Of a stretch of 28,208 nt of DNA, positions 23,204-28,208 are shown one piece after another. The translations under genes were made by a program, and so were the position numbers. The notes under the pieces were generated by a model. That model worked only from the letters and a program-made list of their open reading frames with translations. It made no database searches and had not been told where the DNA came from. The stretch spans positions 1-28,208 of the forward strand of contig CAYLPU010000067.1 of assembly GCA_964385635.1 (NCBI GenBank), given 5' to 3'. Position 1 is the first letter of the stretch. The number at the start of each line of letters is the position of its first letter. This DNA is from CAYLPU01 sp964385635 (GTDB lineage: Bacteria > Chloroflexota > Anaerolineae > B4-G1).

Positions 23204-24298
23204 TCACACCTCTTGAACTGTCTCATACAGCGCCAGGATGTTCTCGGTGGGTGTTTCGGGCATGACATTGTTGGTCGGGGCCAGGATGAACCCGCCCCCC
23301 TGCCCTAGAACCCGGCACAGCCGCGCGACCTCGGCTCGCACCTGGTCAGGTGTGCCTTGCGACAGGACGGTTTGAATGTCCAGCGCACCGTGGAAGCAGA
23401 GCGTCTCGCCGAAGTCCCGTTTTAGCCCGGCCGGTTCCATGCCCTTGGCCGAGACCTGGATGGGATTGAGGATGTCCACGCCCATCTCGATGAAATCTGG
23501 TATCAGGCGGCGGACAGCGCCGCAGGTGTGGTACATGATCCGCTGCCCGTGCGCTTTGGCCTGGGCGATGAAGCGCTCCAGGCTGGGCCTGATGAACTTG
23601 CGGAACATCCTGGGGCTGATCATCAGCCCGTCCTGCACGCCCACGTCGTCGGCGATGAAGTAGATGTCGGTGAGATCGCCCGCGGCTTCAAAGATGCGCC
23701 GGTCAAACTCCAGGTAGAACCCCTCCACGCGCTCGATGATGGCCTGCGCCAGGCCGGGGTTCAGCGCCAGGTCCATCATGAACTTTTCCATACCGCGCAG
23801 GAACATAGCCGTGCGCAGCACGCAGGTGGCATGGGGGCCAGGGTCGCGGACGACGAGCGCGTACTCGCTCAAGACCTCGCAGGTGGGGCGCAGGCCGTCG
23901 TAGTCGAACCAGTCCGGGTCGGGCCAGGGGTGGGCCTCGACATCGGCGACGGTTTGGGCATCCGCCAGCGGCGGTTCGACGACCTCCTCGAATGGACCTA
24001 TCATGCGCTTGTGGAGGCCCCACCAGTCCATCCAACTGCCATCGTCGAAGGTGGGCAGCGGCGGCCCGACGTACTCCGGCCAGACCGAACGCAAGTCAAT
24101 ACCCAGCGCCTGCCAGACCGGTTCGTCGTTACCCCCTCCCCGGCCCTCCCCCTGCGAGGGGGAGGGAGCAGATTCCGACTCCACGCCAAAGTGCTCGCGG
24201 AGGCGGTCCGTGACCGGCGGCAGTGCCCACAGGTCCACCGGTATCCGATCCGGATCGATGTGGTTAACTGCCGCCAGCACTCGCTCTTTGCTGTTCAT
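23204..24298 (-). CDS. Uroporphyrinogen decarboxylase-like (URO-D/MtaA family) protein
   Basis: A 364-aa TIM-barrel protein of the URO-D superfamily, more like cobamide-dependent methyltransferases than true HemE. It begins MNSKERVLAAVNHIDPDRIPVD, a standard start for the group, and carries MYHTCGAVRRLIPDFIEMGVDILNPIQ with the His and Cys of the zinc site, then FHGALDIQTVL and LAPTNNVMPETPTENI, where many methyltransferases have the third metal ligand Cys but this one does not. Members of this group are often encoded beside sugar ABC importers, with unknown role. A G/C-rich repeat encodes PSPSQGEGRGGG near residues 44-55. ATG 24298 lacks a Shine-Dalgarno; the upstream GTG 24328 lies in repeat DNA and would add a foreign N-terminus. 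Confidence 0.8.
   Translation of the reverse strand: MNSKERVLAAVNHIDPDRIPVDLWALPPVTDRLREHFGVESESAPSPSQGEGRGGGNDEPVWQALGIDLRSVWPEYVGPPLPTFDDGSWMDWWGLHKRMIGPFEEVVEPPLADAQTVADVEAHPWPDPDWFDYDGLRPTCEVLSEYALVVRDPGPHATCVLRTAMFLRGMEKFMMDLALNPGLAQAIIERVEGFYLEFDRRIFEAAGDLTDIYFIADDVGVQDGLMISPRMFRKFIRPSLERFIAQAKAHGQRIMYHTCGAVRRLIPDFIEMGVDILNPIQVSAKGMEPAGLKRDFGETLCFHGALDIQTVLSQGTPDQVRAEVARLCRVLGQGGGFILAPTNNVMPETPTENILALYETVQEV
24131..24168. repeat. C/G-rich dispersed palindrome inside the URO-D-like gene
   Basis: CCCTCCCCCT and AGGGGGAGGG arms around GCG, with a flanking CCCCCTCCCCGG. It keeps the frame and encodes APSPSQGEGRGGG on the minus strand. The peptide breaks a region that is continuous in ordinary family members, as far as I recall the family. 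Confidence 0.7.
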
Positions 24299-24323
24299 AA
24301 GCACGTGATGCGTGATGCGTTTT

Positions 24324-24338
24324 TTCACGTTTCACGTT
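24324..24338. repeat. ACGTTTCACGTTT repeat directly after the ATPase stop codon
   Basis: On the minus strand AACGTGAAACGTG follows the TGA stop of the ABC ATPase gene with no gap. The same 13 bases follow the stop of the permease gene at 25484. ATCACGCATCACG lies next to this copy. Confidence 0.7.
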
Positions 24339-25415
24339 TCAGTCCGTCCAGAGCAACGACTTCTCCGTCTGCGGATCGAAGAACTGCACTTTGTGGGTGT
24401 TGAAGCCAAGCGTCACAGCCTGGCCCATTCTCAAGCCCAGTGTGGGATCGGCCAGCACGTGGACGCTGGCATCGCCGACGTGTACAGTGATCAGATCGTC
24501 GCGGCCCAGCGGCTCGACGACGTAGATTTCGCCGGAGATACCCCCGTCGGCGACCGTTACGTCCTCGGGGCGGATGCCCAGGGTGACATTGCCTTTGCTG
24601 GCGGCCTTCTCGCCCCGCTCGGCCGGTACCACCACGTCGAAGCCTTCGCGGCGGGCGTGATATTCGCCGTTCTCGCGCGCGACCTCCACATTCACAAGGT
24701 TCATGGGCGGGCTGCCCACAAAACCGGCGACGAACAGGGTGCGCGGTTGGTCGTACAGTTCCTCCGGGAGGCCATAAGCCTGCAGTTGACCGTCTTTCAT
24801 GATGGCGATGCGGTCGGCCATGGTCATGGCCTCTACCTGGTCGTGGGTGACGTAGATGGAGGTGATGCCCATGTCCATCTGCAACCGTTTGATCTCGGCC
24901 CGCATGGTCAGCCGCAGTCGGGCGTCCAGGTTGCTGAGTGGCTCGTCGAAGAGAAGTAGATCGGGCTCTTTGACCAGCGCCCGGCCCAGGGCCACGCGCT
25001 GCTGCTGGCCGCCGGACAGTTGGGCTGGCTTGCGGTCCATCAGATGGCCGATGCCCATCATGTCCGCCACCCGCTGCGTTTGCTCTTGCATCTTCTCCTT
25101 GGGGACTTTCTTGAGTTTGAGGGGGTAACTGATGTTCTGGAAGACAGTCATGTGGGGATAGAGCGCGTAGCTCTGAAAGACCATGCCAATGTTGCGGTCT
25201 TTGGGCGCCATGTGATTGACCACCTGGCCGTCAAAGAGGATAAAGCCAGCGGTCGGCTTGTAAATGCCCGCCACCATCAGCAGCGTGGTCGTCTTCCCGC
25301 AGCCAGAAGGCCCCAGAAAGGCCACAAACTCGGCATCCTTGATGTCCAGGTTCATCGAGTCGGCCCCCACCACGTTGCCCCACCGTTTAGTCAGGTTTTC
25401 AAGTTCAACTTTCAT
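24339..25415 (-). CDS. Sugar ABC transporter ATP-binding protein (MalK/UgpC/MsmK type)
   Basis: A 358-aa cytosolic ATPase that powers the importer. It shows Walker A GPSGCGKTTT, the Q-loop region FQSYALYPHMTVFQNI, signature LSGGQQQRVALGRAL, Walker B LLLFDEPLSNLDARLR, the H-loop in YVTHDQVEAMTMADR and a C-terminal TOBE/OB regulatory domain (~residues 240-358, GIRPEDV). The complete set of catalytic residues predicts an active ATPase. ATG 25415 follows AAGGAG. It is downstream of the two permeases, which suggests a dedicated ATPase rather than a shared one. The carried sugar cannot be told from this subunit. Confidence 0.93.
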   Translation of the reverse strand: MKVELENLTKRWGNVVGADSMNLDIKDAEFVAFLGPSGCGKTTTLLMVAGIYKPTAGFILFDGQVVNHMAPKDRNIGMVFQSYALYPHMTVFQNISYPLKLKKVPKEKMQEQTQRVADMMGIGHLMDRKPAQLSGGQQQRVALGRALVKEPDLLLFDEPLSNLDARLRLTMRAEIKRLQMDMGITSIYVTHDQVEAMTMADRIAIMKDGQLQAYGLPEELYDQPRTLFVAGFVGSPPMNLVNVEVARENGEYHARREGFDVVVPAERGEKAASKGNVTLGIRPEDVTVADGGISGEIYVVEPLGRDDLITVHVGDASVHVLADPTLGLRMGQAVTLGFNTHKVQFFDPQTEKSLLWTD

Positions 25416-25470
25416 CGTTTTCTCCTTGCGTATTGCGTGATGGAAGACGTAACATTCACGCCTTACCCAT

Positions 25471-25483
25471 CACGTTTCACGTT
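25471..25483. repeat. ACGTTTCACGTTT repeat directly after the permease stop codon
   Basis: On the minus strand AACGTGAAACGTG follows the TAA stop (25484-25486) with no gap. It matches the copy following the ATPase stop. The 68-base gap to the ATPase start holds further loosely repeated text and no gene. Confidence 0.7.
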
Positions 25484-26383
25484 TTATGTACCACCCTTGC
25501 TCCCGCCAGCGTAGACGCTGAGCAGCATCTCCTGGGTAAAGATGAAAAAGATCAACACGGGGATGAGTTGGAACATCCCCACGGCGGCGATCATGTTCCA
25601 GTTGGTCGGCGCGGTGTCGCTGATCAACTGTCTCATATAGACCGGCATGTTGGCTACCTTGGTACCCACAGTGAACGTAAACGGGATCAAAAAGGCAGAC
25701 CAGCCGGACAGAAAGTTGAAGATGGCCAGCGCGGCCAGGCCGGGCTTGATCAGGGGGATGATGATCTCCCACCAGACGCGAAAGCGCGAAGCGCCGTCAA
25801 TCAGCGCGGCGCGCTCCATATCCCAGGAAAGGTTATCGAAAAAGCCCTTCATCAGCCAGATGCCGAGCGGCAAATCCAGGGAGATCATCACCAGCGCCAC
25901 TCCCCCAACGGTGTTGTAGCCGAACCACTGACCGATCGCAGGAATCTTGGAGAGAAAGTTCAGCACGAAAAAGATGGCGATCAGCAGCGTGACGCTGGGG
26001 AAGGCGTGCAGAATGAGCGTCAGCGAAAGGAAACTCTTGCGTCCCGCAAAGTTCATGCGCGACAGCGCGTAGGCAGCCATTGAGGAGACAAACCCGACAC
26101 CGACGACCATGCCCACTGCCAGGATGAACGAGGTCAGGGTGACGCGCCAGATGGCTGGGTCGCTCAAGAACTCCCAGTTGCGCAAGGTCCACCCGCCGAC
26201 GTTGCCCTCGGCATCTATAGGGAACAAACCCTCGGTGCGGTACGAAAAGGTGGCGATAATCAGCCAGGCATAGCCGAGCACGATGGGCGAAATGCTGATG
26301 ATGAGCAGGACGTAGGGGAGTGCCCGGCCGAGGAAGCGTCTGGCGCCATATCGCGATTCGGTTTCAAAAGTTATCGTAGCCAT
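25484..26383 (-). CDS. Carbohydrate ABC transporter permease (MalG type)
   Basis: A 299-aa inner-membrane permease with about six membrane segments and the ATPase-coupling EAA loop, ERAALIDGASRFRVWWEIIIPLIKPGL (near residues 190-220). It follows the MalF-type permease by 11 bases, and ATG 26383 has AGGAGG 7 bases upstream, so both half-channels are translated from one mRNA. A hydrophilic loop between the first two segments (YRTEGLFPIDAEGNVGGWTLRN) is typical of the MalG group and contacts the binding protein. The length is normal. Confidence 0.92.
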   Translation of the reverse strand: MATITFETESRYGARRFLGRALPYVLLIISISPIVLGYAWLIIATFSYRTEGLFPIDAEGNVGGWTLRNWEFLSDPAIWRVTLTSFILAVGMVVGVGFVSSMAAYALSRMNFAGRKSFLSLTLILHAFPSVTLLIAIFFVLNFLSKIPAIGQWFGYNTVGGVALVMISLDLPLGIWLMKGFFDNLSWDMERAALIDGASRFRVWWEIIIPLIKPGLAALAIFNFLSGWSAFLIPFTFTVGTKVANMPVYMRQLISDTAPTNWNMIAAVGMFQLIPVLIFFIFTQEMLLSVYAGGSKGGT

Positions 26384-26394
26384 GTGGGTTCCTC

Positions 26395-27372
26395 CTATAG
26401 CACGTCAATCTTGGGTTCCTGCACCAGTTCGTTGAAGCGGAAGACGCGCAGGTAGATGATGGACATCACGATGCCGATGATCACCAGGACAAAGCCCCAG
26501 GCCGCGCCGTAGCCCCACTGGTTGTGGCCGAAGTAGGTTTTCAGCGCCCGCTTGTACGCCGTGAGCGCCCACACCTCGGTGCGGTACAGGCCCGGCCCGC
26601 CTTCGGTCAGCAGCAAGATGTATTCGAAGGAAGTGAGCAGCGAGAGGGTCTGGTAGGTGGTCACGAACAGCAAGGGCCACCGGATCTGGGGCAGGGTGAT
26701 GTCGCGGATGATCTGCCAGGTGGAAGCGCCGTCCACCTTGGCGGCTGTGATAAGGTCTTTGGGAATCGCCTCGATGGCCGAACTGAAGAGGATCAGGCCA
26801 AATGAAGCGCCCACAAAGCCGTTCACCAGGATGACGAACAGCCACGGCTGTTCAAAGAGCCAGTATTGTGGCTCGACACCGAACGGTGCCAGCAACTGGT
26901 TGATCAGGCCAAAAGGGGGTTGGTGGGATATGCGTCTCCACATCAGGATATAGATCACCGAGGGGGTGATGCGCGGCAACAACCATATCAGGCGGAAGAA
27001 AAAGCCCGCCCGGCGATTTATGTGGGTGGTCAGCAGGGCCAACACCAACGCCATCCCGACGTTAAAGCAGCTCAAGGTCGTGGCGACGTAGAAAAAGGTG
27101 TTGCCCAGGATCTTGGGGAAAAACTTGTCCTTGAACAACCGGGTGTAGTTTTCCAGGTTGATAAAGGTCAAGGGCTCGCTAAAGTTGGAACTGGACAGGT
27201 CGGTCAGGCTGATAACGAAGAGGATGATCACGGGGAGGAAAAAGAAGACCAGTACCAGCACCACGGCCGGGCTCATAAAGCCCCAGGCGCCCAACGTAGC
27301 CTTCAACTGCGCCCAGCGGGAGGGCGGCGATTGGCCCTTCACCGGTCCGCTGCCCGTAATAACTTCTGCCAT
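26395..27372 (-). CDS. Carbohydrate ABC transporter permease (MalF type)
   Basis: A 325-aa inner-membrane permease. The first segment is at residues ~30-55, after a short polar N-terminus, and about six segments follow. The EAA loop reads AAKVDGASTWQIIRDITLPQIRWPL. ATG 27372 has AAGGAGG 7 bases upstream. It pairs with the MalG-type gene 11 bases downstream. It is separated from the binding-protein gene by 99 bases that hold a strong hairpin, a usual way to make more binding protein than channel. Confidence 0.92.
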   Translation of the reverse strand: MAEVITGSGPVKGQSPPSRWAQLKATLGAWGFMSPAVVLVLVFFFLPVIILFVISLTDLSSSNFSEPLTFINLENYTRLFKDKFFPKILGNTFFYVATTLSCFNVGMALVLALLTTHINRRAGFFFRLIWLLPRITPSVIYILMWRRISHQPPFGLINQLLAPFGVEPQYWLFEQPWLFVILVNGFVGASFGLILFSSAIEAIPKDLITAAKVDGASTWQIIRDITLPQIRWPLLFVTTYQTLSLLTSFEYILLLTEGGPGLYRTEVWALTAYKRALKTYFGHNQWGYGAAWGFVLVIIGIVMSIIYLRVFRFNELVQEPKIDVL

Positions 27373-27421
27373 TGGTATGCCTCCTTATCTTGTCTTGATA
27401 ACGAGTAACGTGGGTGCGGCG

Positions 27422-27460
27422 AACAGGGGAGAGGGGGAACGTCCCCCTCTCCAACCTGTT
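27422..27460. terminator. Strong hairpin between the binding-protein and permease genes
   Basis: GGAGAGGGGGA (27428-27438) pairs with TCCCCCTCTCC (27442-27452) around ACG. AACAGG and CCTGTT extend the stem beyond a two-base bulge. The T tract (TTTTTT) follows on the plus strand, so as an intrinsic terminator it works best against plus-strand transcription. On the operon strand it would rather act as a partial terminator or RNA-processing and stability element. Confidence 0.55.
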
Positions 27461-27471
27461 TTTTACGATCA

Positions 27472-28208
27472 TCAGCGGATGATCACGTTGTCGCCGAGCT
27501 CGTTCTGGAGATAGTCAACCGCGACTTCCAGCGCATCCTCCGCGGAGAAGCCAGACTCTGCCGCCAGGATGCCTTCGTAGTAGCCATTCGACCAGGCGCT
27601 CCAGTGGGGGCTGTTGGGCAGGAAGGTGGTGACGTCCAGCAGCGGGAGAACCTGGCTCAGGTACTCGGAGCTGGTGTAGGGGCCATACTCCGCCTGGGAT
27701 TTCAGGATGCCCAGGTGGCCACTGGCGATGGCATAGTCGGAGTTGAGTTCCTTGACCGTCGCCTTGGAGATCAGGAGCAGCGCCAGGTCGGGATGCTCGG
27801 CCGCCGAGCTGATCATGTACAGCAGCGGGTGGGTCAGCGTGGTGGGATTGCCCGTGCCGTTCGCCATGCCCGGAATGGCGGCGAAGCCAAAGTGCTCCCA
27901 CAGATAGTCCTCTCCGCCACGGTCTACGACATAGTTGCTGAACCACTCGGCCCAGTTCCACGAACCGCCGAACACAAAGAGGACATCGCCGTTCGTGACG
28001 CCGGTATGCCAGCCGGTCCAGTCGCCATCGAGGCGAGTGTCCGAAAGGATGCCGCGATCCACGGCCGCGTACAGCTTTTCGTAAACCTTGAGGGCGGCCG
28101 CTTTATCAAAGATCAGCGCGTCGCCATCGCTGGTGATCTCGCCACCGGCAGCATAGTAGTAGTACAAAAAGTCGCCGCCGTTCTTGGGGCGATGCCACCA
28201 GCCGTTGC
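27472..28208 (-). CDS. Sugar ABC transporter substrate-binding protein, C-terminal part (cut by window edge)
   Basis: The C-terminal ~245 residues of an extracellular solute-binding protein of family 1 (MalE-like). The frame is open to the right edge: residues WWHRPKNGGDF precede YYYYAAGGEITSDGDALIFD, so the TTG at 28167 is not the start. Features of the second lobe are visible: ALKVYEKLYAAVDRGILSD, GDVLFVFGGSWNWAEW and the late hinge helix region (ISKATVKELNSDYAIASGHL). It should capture the sugar outside the membrane and deliver it to the two permeases encoded downstream. The signal peptide and N-terminal lobe are outside the window. The ligand is unknown; the aromatic-rich strand would suit a carbohydrate. 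Confidence 0.87.
   Translation of the reverse strand, partial: NGWWHRPKNGGDFLYYYYAAGGEITSDGDALIFDKAAALKVYEKLYAAVDRGILSDTRLDGDWTGWHTGVTNGDVLFVFGGSWNWAEWFSNYVVDRGGEDYLWEHFGFAAIPGMANGTGNPTTLTHPLLYMISSAAEHPDLALLLISKATVKELNSDYAIASGHLGILKSQAEYGPYTSSEYLSQVLPLLDVTTFLPNSPHWSAWSNGYYEGILAAESGFSAEDALEVAVDYLQNELGDNVIIR

Noticed and set aside
27472..28167. The binding-protein gene starting at 28167
   Set aside because: The codon is TTG with no ribosome site, and the frame stays open with family-like residues to the window edge.

Overview
The window is about 28.2 kb of high-GC bacterial DNA, coding on both strands but mostly on the minus strand. The gene content suggests a Chloroflexota bacterium of the Anaerolineae type: a LysM plus lamin-tail surface protein with Pro/Thr linkers, a DnaD/DnaC-like primosome pair, an Asp-type MurA, a MalEFGK-type sugar importer and many small dispersed palindromic repeats. 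This placement is inferred from gene content and style, not from a marker gene. No rRNA, tRNA or CRISPR array was seen. TGA, TAA and TAG all serve as stop codons, so the standard bacterial code applies.

Layout, left part. 67-1668(-) is a Na/phosphate symporter with a PhoU-like tail. 1767-3182(-) is a hydantoinase/dihydropyrimidinase. 3583-5802(+) is a nucleotidyltransferase fused to a phosphohexomutase. 5821-7170(-) is an 8-oxoguanine deaminase-like amidohydrolase. 7339-8100(+) is a LysM/lamin-tail protein. 8119-9408(-) is MurA with Asp in place of the catalytic Cys. 9438-10325(-) is a SAM hydroxide adenosyltransferase and 10402-10821(-) is a YjbQ protein. The two nucleobase-type amidohydrolases share an almost identical promoter, which suggests co-regulation.

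Middle. 10928-12283(-) is a DnaC-like loader with two AAA+ domains, preceded by a DnaD-domain protein (12261-12938(-)). An AT-richer parallel beta-helix lipoprotein-like gene (12935-14095(-)) looks acquired. A mazEF toxin-antitoxin pair follows (14186-14769(-)), then a tandem array of three ~168-bp palindrome-bearing units (14831-15311).

Right part. From the right edge to 15309, all genes lie on the minus strand with short gaps and read as one long operon: sugar-binding protein (cut by the edge), two permeases, ATPase, URO-D-like methyltransferase, PfkB kinase, alkaline-phosphatase-superfamily enzyme, three tandem PhnP-like metallo-hydrolases, a ParB-like/alpha-beta-hydrolase fusion and an inositol-dehydrogenase-like oxidoreductase. 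The set suggests import and breakdown of a sugar or cyclitol that carries a phosphate ester or cyclic phosphate; that is inference. Three of its genes carry oddities: the phosphatase is interrupted by an in-frame TGA just before a probable metal ligand, the middle PhnP paralog has lost metal-binding histidines, and the hydrolase has Gly at the nucleophile position. The last PhnP paralog appears to start at CTG.

Small palindromic repeats of several families are spread over the window. Several are embedded in frame inside genes, and an unexpected number sit exactly at stop codons.
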